DNA from: Symbiodinium sp. CCMP2592
Lineage: Eukaryota; Sar; Dinophyceae; Suessiales; Symbiodiniaceae
Assembly: GCA_905221615.1 (NCBI GenBank)
Contig: CAJNDT010000996.1
Span: 39,100-103,099, forward strand
Direction of reading: 5' to 3'
DNA: 64,000 nucleotides
Shown in pieces: positions 43,488 through 53,589 of this stretch. The translations under genes and the position numbers were made by a program. The notes below the pieces were generated by a model that was not told the origin of the DNA, did not search any database, and was given only the letters and a program-made list of their open reading frames with translations. Positions within the stretch are counted from its first letter, which is position 1. Every line of letters starts with the position of its first letter.

Positions 43488-43970
43488 TTAGCACGCCCTG
43501 CGCTCAAGGATGACTGCTAGCGGACCCCGTTGCGTGATCCTCTGGGGCCTCGTCATCTTCCGAGTTAGCGAGCGATCCTTCGCTAGCGTCCCCTTCGGAG
43601 ATAGCCCCCTGGTTCGGCCAGCATAGCTTGCACACATGTGTGTACTCATGCGGCTCCGGAACCGAATCAAAAACCCTAGCGTTGCGGAAGCACGCCGCTT
43701 CCCCATCCAGCAACCTGTAGCGCCCGCTTTGTGCAGGCGGAAAATGGCACCTGGGACCTCTACGATTACATAGCTGCCCTGGCTGCGGTCGGGAACCCTG
43801 GCCTGCTTCTTAGCGGGCCGTTCCACGACCTCTGCAGAGGCCTCGGAGCTACTCCCGGCCACTAGCGGTTCCGCGGGCTCGTCCGGTCCCTCGAAAACCT
43901 CTAGCTCTTCCGCCTCGGTCGGGACTCCTAGCAGGCCCTCCATCCAGATCTTCCGCAGCCTCGCCGCCAT
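43488..43970 (-). CDS. Tyrosine-recombinase ORF C-terminal tail (CxxCW motif)
   Basis: The frame starts MAARLRKIWMEGLLGVPTEA, continuing the recombinase after a frameshift near 44,000, then acidic sequence (EVFEGPDEPAEPLVAGSSSE) and SQGSYVIVEVPGAIFRLHK. A second frameshift near 43,715 moves the sense to ACFRNARVFDSVPEPHEYTH, VCKLCWPN and an acidic serine tail (DEAPEDHATGSASSHP). HVCKLCW with an upstream C/H pair may bind zinc. Two frameshifts suggest decay or indel errors in this GC-rich region. Confidence 0.5.
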   Translation of the reverse strand: MAARLRKIWMEGLLGVPTEAEELEVFEGPDEPAEPLVAGSSSEASAEVVERPAKKQARVPDRSQGSYVIVEVPGAIFRLHKAGATGCWMGKRRASATLGFLIRFRSRMSTHMCASYAGRTRGLSPKGTLAKDRSLTRKMTRPQRITQRGPLAVILERRAC

Positions 43971-43989
43971 GTGGATAGCCTGGCTGTGG

Positions 43990-45627
43990 GTTAGCTTGGC
44001 CCTCTCTTCCGGGGATCTCCTTTAGCGCCAAACCTGTTGGTAGCACCGAGCGCTCACTGTGCTCCGTCCAATAGCCCTGGACCTCCCGTGGGTAGCCCAT
44101 GATAGCCAGCAGCCCCGCGGTTGCCACCATAGCGTCCGCATAGGTAGCCATCTTCTTCTCCAGTTGCCCCGCCCGGCCCAGCCGCGGCATGAGGTAATCC
44201 CGGGCGTAGTTAGCGTGGGCCTTGAGGAGATCGAAGCCGGTCACCAGCCAGCTCTTAGCGACCAGAAAGGCGTGCTCGGACACCACGACCGGTAGCTCCT
44301 TGACCCTTCTCGTAGCGCCGGAAGTCTTGGTCTTCCGGAGGATGGTGGTGAGTCGCCCCTCCACCATCACTAGCTCGGCCGGCAGGATAGCCTGAAGGTC
44401 CGACCATCTTAGCGTGGCCCAGACCTTGACCAACTTAGCCCAGGCCCAGATCCGCCAGCCTGCGGCCAGGGCGGGGTTGATGACCACGAGCTCTAGCTGC
44501 ACCAGCATGTAGACGGGATAGCGGGGCGCTCTCTTGATCAAGGGGGCCCCCTCCGCTAGCTGCTCCACAATGCTGTCCTTAGCGGCCCAGACCAGGCGAC
44601 CAAAGGTGGTCCTTAGCTCCACCGGGAAATCGGCCACCTTCTCCATCCAGGAGATAGCCTTGAGAATAGCTTCTGGGACCGAACGGCCGCAGGGTTCATC
44701 ACTCCTAGCGAGGAGGTAATCCACCAGGTCCGCGGCGGTGCCCGGGGGCGGCCTGAGCTTAGCTGCGTGGAGCCATTGGCGCCACTGCCTGTAGTAGCTC
44801 AGGTAGCGCTTCAAAGTCGACGCCCGGGTCTTCCCCGGAAGCAACATAGCTGCCCTCGCGGGGTCCAGACTCCCGTGCAACTTAGCGAGAACCGGGGCAT
44901 GTATCTCTAGCAGCTCTTCACGGAGCTTCCTTGCCCAAACCTCTAGCAGTCGCTCCTCTCTAGCCGCACTGATCGTGCTGGGCTGTAGCGTCTTCCGATT
45001 CCGCTCCCCGGGGGGAGGTCTTAGCGGCGCAGGTGGCTGATGCACCGCGTCTTCGACCTCTTCCCTTGGAGCAGGTAGCGGTGGCATCCGGGCTCTCCAG
45101 GTGATATCGTCCTGGAAGTAGCCGTGCACCCTCTGATAGACAGTAGCTTCCTGCCGCGCTTCTTGCAGCCAACAGTAGACACCATCCCATAGCCACGGCT
45201 GGTATGGAATACCTAGCTCTCGAGCTAGCTGCTTGGCGACATCCTCCGCGTCGTCCAGATCCACCACTGCTAGCTCCAAGACCCCAAACCCTTGGCTGGA
45301 GAGATGCCGGTAGGCCCTGTCTAGCGTGCGCCTACGTTCCTGCTGGACCGTAGCCTGCGCCTCTAGCTCTGCCTCCATCTCCCAGCCCTCGAAGAGCACT
45401 CCCGTCTCTTCGGGCTGTGGGTCGCTAGCTGGGGTCTGCGGGACCCACGAGGGTACCTCCCCGGAAGGAGCCCCCGCGGTATCGTCCCCCCCTAGCGTGG
45501 GAACCTCGGTAGGACACGAAGCACTTAGCGGGGGCGGGGAATCCCCAACCACAGTAGCGCAGTCGACGGCCGTAGCGGCTGCGCCATCTGGCGTGGTCGG
45601 CGCCAGGGTAGCGTCGCTGTCCGACAT
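43990..45627 (-). CDS. DIRS-like tyrosine recombinase
   Basis: Tyrosine recombinases join the circular cDNA of DIRS elements to the target without a large duplication. The frame starts MSDSDATLAPTTPDGAAATA at 45,627. The core region has an N-terminal SAM-like part (LKRYLSYYRQWRQWLHAAKL, DLVDYLLARSDEPCGRSVPE), the first catalytic Arg in WATLRWSDLQAILP, a beta-strand lysine region (LTTILRKTKTSGATRRVKEL), and the HxxR box in YWTEHSERSVLPTGLALKEI. The expected GRW ... Y segment with the nucleophilic tyrosine is not readable after the HxxR box: sense passes directly through a frameshift into MAARLRKIW. The enzyme in this copy is therefore probably inactive. The start lies about 50 bp from terminal repeat A1. 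Confidence 0.8.
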
Positions 45628-45677
45628 GGCAGCGCACCCAAAGCAGGGCTAATTAGCCCTGTTCCCCTTCCTACCCC

Positions 45678-45905
45678 CACTCGAAATTTGCCCCCCAATA
45701 GCTGGGGGCCTTTCAGCACAATGGCCACGGAGTAGCACTGCTTCACCGGCCATGTGCAGACACTCTAGCAAACAGACAAGCTTCGTTCTGTTTAGCTTCA
45801 GAGGAAAACCCCTTCGACGTTTTCTAGCGAAACACCTTCGATGTTTCCCAAAGGGATACTGGCGCTAGCATACACTGTCGTACCTCGTCCCTCGGCACGA
45901 GTGCG
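45678..45905 (-). repeat. DIRS-like element: 5'-terminal repeat A1
   Basis: This 228-bp copy of the repeat at 14,465-14,692 ends on the host side with GAGTGCG. The host coding frame resumes at 45,906. On the element's sense strand it precedes the recombinase ORF and probably carries the promoter. It contains six or more TAGC motifs. Confidence 0.82.
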
Positions 45906-46137
45906 CCACCACTGCCTCCGCCTGCACATGGCCCTGCTGACAAGCCCGAGCATGTGGAGTCGTCGTCGTCGTCGACGCCACCACTGCCTCCGCCTGCACA
46001 TGGCCCTGCTGACAAGCCCGAGCATGTGGAGTCGTCGTCGTCGTCATCAGAGGCAGACCACTATAGGTATTTAGGGTTTAAGGTTAGTAGGGTTTCGGAT
46101 AGGGTTTAGGGTTTATATGGTTTAGGGTTTATAGGGG

Positions 46138-46169
<32 letters not shown>

Positions 46170-46684
46170 CAAACCCTTAATCAACATATTAAGCTCCTTT
46201 GCAGTTGTCGTGTTTGCCTTGGCTTGATTTGTTGGGCATGCAGGCTGCTGAAGAATATGCCGTCGAGGATGCATATGCAACACTGACGAGTCCGGCGACT
46301 TCAGTGGCTGAGGGTGGTGAGAGCGAGGAGTTGAGCGAGGCCGACTCAATCACCTCGGCGACGCTCAGGTGGCAGTTTGAGCAGATGAGGCTGCAGATCG
46401 AGAAGGAGGAGCTGGCGGCCGAGAAGGCTCCGGAGCCTCCTTCGGGATCGAGGCGATCACGATCGAGATCAAGGCGATCGAGGCGATCGAGATCGAGATC
46501 GAGATCGAGGCGATCGAGATCAAGGCGATCGAGATCGAGGCGATCGAGATCGAGGCGGCGATCGAGATCGAGGCGGCGATCGAGATCGAGGCGGCGATCT
46601 CGATCGAGGCGGTCCCGGAGGCGATCGAGATCGAGGCGGTCCCGCAGGCGATCTCGATCGAAGAGGAGGGACAGTAGGTCTTAG
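45906..46684 (+). CDS. Proline-rich/RS protein gene, 3' exons
   Basis: The reading resumes in frame: two tandem 69-bp units encode PPLPPPAHGPADKPEHVESS plus SS and T (second unit from 45,975). The second unit begins ACG CCA CCA CTG, showing what the first looked like before the insertion. The exon then ends either at 46,055 with a GA donor (phase 0, fitting the next exon) or at 46,066 with a GT donor (wrong phase). The last exon starts at 46,244 after GCAG (AAEEYAVEDAYATLTSPATS), has a charged helix (WQFEQMRLQIEKEELAAEKA) and ends in about 70 residues of RS/RSR repeats (SRSRRSRRSRSRSRSRRS) to TAG 46,684. RS tails are typical of splicing-related proteins in the nucleus. Without removal of the 31.6-kb insertion the gene is broken. 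Confidence 0.7.
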
Positions 46685-48106
46685 GAGTGCGGGATTGGGG
46701 CTCCTGGGCTATAATATCTAGATATAATATATGCTCTCCCATTGCATGTGTGTGTGTGCTTCGGGCTGATGGGCCGGCCGGGTCGTAGGTTAATAGAAAA
46801 GCAAGGCTAGAGCTATAGTGCAAAACATGCAATCGCTCGCATGCACACCAATGGAGCCACATGATCCTGCACTTCAGATTTTGATCTGTGGCTGGATCGG
46901 CCAAACCTGTACAGGTACGTATCAGAGCCGTGTACACTATTGCAAGTTAATTGAAAAAGATTGGTCCGTTGCCATGCTTGCACATGATTGATTGCCTTGC
47001 AGATTGTCTTGCATGCATGGTTTGTGCTTGCTTTGCATGGATTGGATCGCTTGCCCAGGTCGATGCGAGCTGGTCGTGGTGAGGATCTCAGCGAAGAGGG
47101 ATATTGGGTTGTGGTTGGGATTGGGACCCCTAACCCTGAACCCTAAACCCTGAACCCTAAACCATGAACCCTATAAACCCTGAACCCTGAACCCTAAACC
47201 TTGAACCCTATAAACCCTGAACCCTAAACCCTGAACCCTGAACCCTCAACCTCGCTTTGGGAGCCGCATGCCATGCCATGCCTCGTCATGCTTTAAGTAT
47301 GTTTATACCTACATAGTAGCAATAGATAAAAATCTGTATAATAGAGAAGACCTATTAAGATAGAGTCGATCTATAGTATATAAGTATGTATAATCAATTC
47401 GGGCTTTATAAATGCCTAAATAAGAACACCCGCCCAGGTCGAAGCCGGTATGGTCTTGCTTCATATCGTGTTGTGCATGTCATGAATGTTTGGATGCATG
47501 CTTGTTTAACTTTGATCCCAGGTGATATCATCATGTGCAAGCTGATCAATTGGTGGTGCAGGGGGCCTGACCCTAGATAGTGATGCCGCAGCTAGCTTTC
47601 TTTAGCCCCCCGCATTCCCCGCAGTACGCACCGTAAATTCCCCGAACCCGCCCCGATACAAATGCCCTGCAAATTCATACAAATGCCCCGTAAATTCCTA
47701 CAAATGCCCTGCAAATTCATACAAATCGCCCTTTCTGGGTAATGCGCAGGAATGCACCATACGCTCTTCATTTTCCCGTACAGTGGCCTAGTATCCCACA
47801 TTATCTGAGTAGTGCGCCAGAATATATTGGATTGTCCATTATCCTCTCTATATTATATGAGCCTTTATACTATATAACTTGATATGAAATTATAATTATA
47901 CACTATACAATATAAACCCTATAAGCCCTTAAACCTTAATAACCCTAATATCGGTCTGCATCGAGTACAAAAGCCACGTGCTGCTTGCATTGCATGTCAT
48001 GCATGAACCATGTCTTGAGCTTGGCATGTCTTGCTGTTGCATGTACGTTGCTGTGTGTAGGTTTTTGGCTGCAGGCTTTTAAGTCGCTAGGTCGTAGCCC
48101 ATCATA
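46685..48106. repeat. Non-coding, telomere-like array and short tandem repeats
   Basis: CCCTGAACCCTAAACC variants fill about 47,129-47,250. A unit of about 21 bp (CAAATGCCCTGCAAATTCAT) repeats three to four times at about 47,658-47,727. GGCATG motifs and (TATA) fragments occur. A weak exon (GRSRYGLASYRVVHVMNVW) is possible near 47,440. Confidence 0.5.
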
Positions 48107-49355
48107 ATGGAGAAAGAAATCAAAGCCTTAATGAAGACAGCAAAGCTGTCCTATGAGGAGGCTAAGTTTTGCCTCGAGCCGCCAAAGAAGGAGCCTCTAG
48201 GCACGAATTGTACTAGCCGCATGCACATTGAATTGATCGGTATAATTGCCACCTAGGCCGAAGCTGTGGAAAGGTGCTTCGAAGCTGACACCTCCTAGGA
48301 GGGTCCGAGAAAAGTCAACCCCGCCGGGGAGCTCGGGGATCAAGCGATCTGCTGTAGATCGTGACGGTGCATGGGTATATGAAGGGCATGTTCATGAGAA
48401 TCAAAAGAAGAAGAACAAGAAGCAAAAGCAACCCAAGGAGGAGGAGGAAGAGGAGGAGCATGATGCAGTGCCAGCAACAAGCAACAAAAAGACCAAGAAG
48501 GCAAAGAAGGAGAAAAAGGAAAATAAGGCTGCAAAGGTTTCCATTGATCAAATGGACACCCAGGAGTGGGATGCCGAGGATACGGGGCCAGGGGCACAGG
48601 ATCTCGAATGGGATGATGAGGTGCAGGCCGAATGGGAGGCATGGCGAGAGGAATGCAGGCTCATCAAGATCAGTCAGCAGGAGGAAGACCAAGGCGAGCT
48701 CGATGGAGAGGCATGGGATCCGGAGGACTTCATTCCTGAGAGCGACTGGTATCACATGGTGGTACCTTCAAGTAAGTTGCCACTGTGGGGAGGGTTGAGA
48801 AGTGATTATGAGTCTTCGCACTCGTCTGATCAGCTCGAGGAGGTGCCGGAGAAAGTCGCCAAAGATCCCGTACCGTCAACCGCGAAGGAGGTGCCGGAGA
48901 AAGTCGCCGAAGATCCCGTACCGTCAACCGCGATGGTCCTGCATGAAAAGAAGGAGGTGAAGATCACTTCGGCCACGCACCGCTCAAGCTGGAACAAGCT
49001 GTCGCAGCTTGCGGAGAGCGGCGAGTTCCCATGCCTGGCTTCGGTGTGGTCTACTGCCGATAGAAAGAAAAAGAACGAGCTACTTCAGAAGTATGTGCTC
49101 TCCAAAGACCCCAATCAGGTCGAAAGCGAGCTGCAAGTCACGGGTACCCAAGGCACTGGTAGCAGAAAGGTCAGGGTGTGCTTGACCCTCCGCCAGATGA
49201 GAAAGAAGCCGTACTTCTTCCCCAAGGAGAAGTGTGAGTGGATCGCACAGAACAGAAAAGGCATCGAGGACGAAGACTTTCCAGGTGGTCCACTAAAGTA
49301 TTGGGTCAATGTCATGATGGAAGCCGAAGACTACAAGAAGAACCAGCCCCTATAG
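48107..49355 (+). CDS. Acidic/lysine-rich host protein
   Basis: Exon 1 starts at ATG 48,107 (MEKEIKALMKTAKLSYEEAK FCLEPPKKEPL, split here). The main exon opens after CACCTAG at about 48,257 (PKLWKGASKLTPPRRVREKS) and is open to TAG 49,355. It has a lysine tract (KKKNKKQKQPKEEEEEEE), an acidic/tryptophan region (QEWDAEDTGPGAQDLEWDDE), a duplicated segment (EVPEKVAKDPVPSTAK then EVPEKVAEDPVPSTAM) and a C-terminal globular region (WNKLSQLAESGEFPCLASVW, RKKKNELLQKYVLSKDPNQV, RKKPYFFPKEKCEWIAQNRK). The last part looks like a conserved domain, but the family is not recognised. Confidence 0.62.
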
Positions 49356-49562
49356 CACGCATGGAGTTTGACATGTGAGTTGACATGAGTGTGATTATGT
49401 CCCCTAAACCCTAAGCCTCCTGAAAAGATCCTGACTTCCATAGGTCTTTTGGCGAACATTCCCCAATAACTCTAAACCATAAAAAGATCATCAATTCCAT
49501 ATGGTTTTTGGTATGTTCCCCACCATGCATGGTCGAGGTCCGAAGTCCGATCCCGCTCCAAT

Positions 49563-50403
49563 ATGGACATTCAGGAGGCGATGCAGGTCCACCTCGCGAA
49601 CAAGCCTGCTTTTGGCAAGAAGTCTGATCGCACAGAGACGGTCGATGATGACGATGACAGCGACGAAGAGCAGAAGCCCAAGCCGAAGCCCAATCGCGGG
49701 AAGAACAAGCCCTCGTCTACCCCCCAGCTGGCCTTGCCAGACAAGCCCTCGAATAAGCCCGGCGGTAAGAAGGCAAAGGTCAAGAAAATCAGTGTGTGGG
49801 ATACCCCATGGGCCACCAAAGAAGAAAGAAAAGAGAAGTGGAGTTCATGGCCTAGTGTTTGGGAGATTGCATGGTAGAATCGTTGTAGAGTTTTAAAAGC
49901 AACTTTTCGGGTCCCAGGCTTGTTATAATTAAGTTCAGGCAGCGAGCTCCGCAAGGAGTTGATCAGCGCCGAAGGCATCCGCCAAGATGCTCCCGAAAGG
50001 ATTGAGCCAGGTGTCAAGGACTTTTGTTTGTTGCTTTGGCTTGCTTGCATGTGTATGTTTGTGGCATGGCATGGCATGGATCTTGATAAACCGCTTTGAC
50101 CCCACGCTTGAAACCTTAAGCCTTCCGCCTTAAGATCGTGTCCAGGATGCTTTCGAGAAAGCCACAGCAGACATGCGGTCCGCATTCCAGAAGTCGCTTG
50201 TGCATATGTACGATAGATATATAGCATATAGGAACGAGAGAGCCTCATGCACCGAGACTTAATTACATATGTAAGGCTGAAGCGAACACCTCTCGACGAC
50301 ATCGACAGCATTCGCGACGATTGCATTGAGGCGGTCATTCAGTTCAACATTGCACGAGGAAGCATGCGAGGAGCCATCACGGCCATGAAAAAGCAGTCCT
50401 GAT
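49563..50403 (+). CDS. Multi-exon hypothetical protein
   Basis: Block 1 (49,563-49,877) reads MDIQEAMQVHLANKPAFGKK, an acidic tract (ETVDDDDDSDEEQKPKPKPN) and VKKISVWDTPWATKEERKEK; it ends in a stop at 49,877 if unspliced. Further blocks fit a continued gene: about 49,938-50,011 (SELRKELISAEGIRQDAPER), 50,146-50,210 (DAFEKATADMRSAFQKSLVH) and 50,275-50,403 (RLKRTPLDDIDSIRDDCIEA then VIQFNIARGSMRGAITAMKK QS stop). Whether this is one gene or two is open. Confidence 0.45.
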
Positions 50404-50417
50404 CGATCGGCGAACCA

Positions 50418-50720
50418 CTAGGAAGAGCTAGTATCCTGAAATTTTGACTTTTGCTTAGTTGTGGTGCACCGCACCGCTGCTGCGAATCGCGAACCGCAAA
50501 AAAGATCTTCAATCCCATATGTCCTTTGCCGTAAAAGATCGTAAGTTCCATATGGTTTTGATACATTCCCCAAACCCAAAAACCTTAAGAATATTAGCAA
50601 TTCCATATGTCTTTTGGCAAAAAAGATCGTAAGTTCCATATGGTTTTGGTTAATTCCCCAAACCCTATAACCTTAAAAAGATTAGCAATTCCATATATAT
50701 ATATATATATATATATTAAT
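50418..50720. repeat. Tandem repeat of about 60 bp
   Basis: Units with GATCGTAAGTTCCATATGGT and ATTAGCAATTCCATAT occur four to five times at about 50,500-50,695, ending in (AT)n at about 50,695-50,717. Related units occur at 49,440-49,515. Confidence 0.6.
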
Positions 50721-50888
50721 TCCCTTAGACCTTAAAAAGCTTCAGAAATTCCTTTCCAGCCCACAGGTACTTGTTCGGACCATGTCAGTGATGCTGACAA
50801 AACGGCCAGGAAGTCCCACGCCCGGATGAGTATCGATCCAGCTTTGTTGTATCTATTGGCATGCTTTGCTGCTAGGCTGCTTCAACAG

Positions 50889-52713
50889 GTTGCAGCCGGA
50901 AGATCCACGCTGACGGCTTCTGCAGAAGTCTTGGCCCACTTGGATTCGGATCTTTTGGGGTTTCTTGGTGGGGAACTTGCCATGGCATGTACGTTTAAAT
51001 TGTCTTGATGCATGGATCCGATGGTTAAACATTTGCTTGGTTTGCCTAAGGGGATTTCCGTCGAGACCTCTTCGAGATGATGAGCTTTTCGCAAAAGCCA
51101 AAAAGGCAAAGATGGCGATCCCCTGCTTGGCTCAGTATGTCGTCACGCCTGTGCATGTGCATGCTGGGCAGATCGAGTACCAGTCCTGGCCATATATAAG
51201 TCCGATAGAGTGGTTGGAAAAGTTGATGATGGACCATCGAGATGCCTTAGTACCAAGCCCCAGTGAGATAAAGGATATCTGGAAAACGTGGCTCAAAGAC
51301 CACCCCCTCGACGAATTCCACGACGACAGCTGGCCGCTGGAGAGAATCACACCGCTACAATTGTGGGGGGATGAGGGTACCCTGAGGTCTAACTCTTGGC
51401 TGCTGGTGACTTTGCAATCAGCCCTTGGCCCTCCTGATGTGCGAAGTCTGTCGCAGGCGAGCAGGTACCCTCTTTTCTCTTTCCCCGTGGAAGGTTATGT
51501 GAAAGATCCCGACACCAATGTCAACATGTCGCTGGACATGTTGTTGGAAAAAATTTCCTCGGACTTCAACAAGCTGCTTAGCGAGGGCTTCACAACGAAG
51601 CATGGACATTTTTTTGCCAGGCTAGTAACGCTGAAGGGCGACTGGAAATGGCTAGTGCAGGCACTGAACCTGGTTAGATCGCCGAGCTCCGACATGATAT
51701 GCCCATTTTGTCATGCCGGGAAAACGCACATGCTCTTCACGAATGTCCGAGAGGATGCCCCGTGGGCGAACACACTTTTCTCTTCTGCACCTTGGCAGGT
51801 GTTCCCTAGTATAATGCGGATCAAGTATTTTCGCCTGGAGATGGTTGTCTTCGACCTGATGCACGTTTGGCATTTGGGGTGTGGCAGAGATATCGCCGGC
51901 ACGTGCATTAAGGAGCTCACGAAAGCCAAAATTTTTATTGGTAGCAAGATCGGTCAGAGGCTCCAATCGGCATATCAATCCTTGAGATCCTGGGCTCGAG
52001 AACACAACAAAACCTTGGCCATCAAAAGGTTTACGAAGGAGAATGTGCATTGGTACAGCGATGCCTGCCCCGAGCCTTGCACGATCTTAAGTAAATAATA
52101 TCCCGTTGAGTTATTTTAGTTTCGTTCGGACTTGTCGCGATTGAAATTTCGTGCGAACCGAGGGAATCCACTGCAAAGCTTCGGACACAGCTGTCATCAT
52201 GGCATGGTTGGCATGGCTTTTCCAGAACTTGAATCATGACTTGGTGTGTGTGGCCACTAGCTGAACTGCGAGAGATTGTGCAACATGCCGAGACCTGTAT
52301 AGGTACCATGGTGCGAGCGGGTAGGTATTTCACCCACAACGAGTGGGTCGACGTCGTATCCTCGGGTCACTTGTTGGTTAAGCAGTGGTTTCGCTTGGCC
52401 AAGCAGGGTGTGGACAGGTCACTTGTCTTTTTGGCAAAGGTAAGGCCGAAGGGGCATGCCTTGCAACACATGATCCAGTTTCTTGAGCTGTCGGAATCTC
52501 GCGAGAACCCGGCCTTTTACAGCTGCTGGATGGACGAGGACAGTGCATGCACTGTAAGCCTGTAGCCCGAACTGCAAACATTCATGCTGCCAGGACTACG
52601 TGAAGAAGTTCCTGCGAGTCCAAAGAGTCTTGCACTACGGTAGCTGCAGTCTCACCATTTTGCAGAGAAGTCTCATCAACTGCAAGACCGCTTTCGAGGA
52701 GCTAGGGTTCTGA
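50889..52713 (+). CDS. Multi-exon family gene, copy B
   Basis: Blocks: about 50,889-51,000 (VAAGRSTLTASAEVLAHLDS), then a long exon about 51,050-52,095 (GFPSRPLRDDELFAKAKKAK, SPIEWLEKLMMDHRDALVPS, ITPLQLWGDEGTLRSNSWLL, MICPFCHAGKTHMLFTNVRE, FDLMHVWHLGCGRDIAGTCI), about 52,240-52,550 (YFTHNEWVDVVSSGHLLVKQ, RPKGHALQHMIQFLELSESR) and about 52,560-52,713 (QDYVKKFLRVQRVLHYGSCS then LTILQRSLINCKTAFEELGF stop). C-x2-C ... H and DLMH...HL could form metal-binding or catalytic sites. This copy is better preserved than copy A inside the insert. The function is unknown; a transposase-derived origin is possible. Confidence 0.58.
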
Positions 52714-52959
52714 AAATGTTGCAAGCTTGCTGCCTGCACCTTTTTTGCAAGTCAAGCCATGCCAATGTAGCAGTCTGCATGTGCCATGGCATGTTTCGAT
52801 TTGTGTTGCAAGTTGTTACTGCTTGTCATGGCATGGATTGCTCTGTGTATCGGGTATATAGAGTTTGCGATCTTAGGATAGATATATATCTACTATATTC
52901 GCAGTCAAGGCATGCCAAAGCAACTCAAGCCATGCCCAGCAAGTCAAGCCATGTCAAAA

Positions 52960-53392
<433 letters not shown>

Positions 53393-53589
53393 CCAAAGCG
53401 CCAAAGAATACAAATCAAGCCATGCATGGTATATCTTCTTACCACAAGAGACGAAGTGAAAATAAGCGACGCCGATAACTAGTTGAAACAAACGAGCCAA
53501 TATGAATTTAAACGACGCTGCACTTGAATGTTTCTTATATTCCTCAATATGATCGATATATTCCTCAATTGTCTCTTAAAAACCGAACC

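Larger units (their letters stand above)
14261..45905 (-). mobile_element. DIRS-like tyrosine-recombinase retrotransposon, split by a 22.3-kb insert
   Basis: The element runs on the - strand from 45,905 to 14,261. Parts in order: terminal repeat A1 (45,905-45,678), tyrosine recombinase, CxxCW ORF, coiled-coil ORF, [insert 41,577-19,245], Cys-rich ORF, gag, CCCH/knuckle ORF, RT/RNase H, B1 (14,877-14,691), A2 (14,692-14,465), B2 (14,447-14,261). The A1 ... B1-A2-B2 arrangement is the split direct repeat design of PAT/Ngaro-type DIRS elements. Both ends and the B1/A2 junction contain CG, and no target duplication beyond CG is seen. Removing 14,263-45,905 restores the host frame. TAGC occurs about every 30 bp in both arms and the repeats but not in the insert. 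Without the insert the element would be about 9.3 kb. Unusually, the recombinase lies next to A1 and RT next to B1. Confidence 0.78.

Noticed and set aside
14261-45905. Two separate TAGC-rich elements at 14-19 kb and 41-46 kb
   Set aside because: The ends face as one element (B2 on the left, A1 on the right), the inner ends are two halves of one palindrome, and the host frame closes only if both arms and the insert are removed together.
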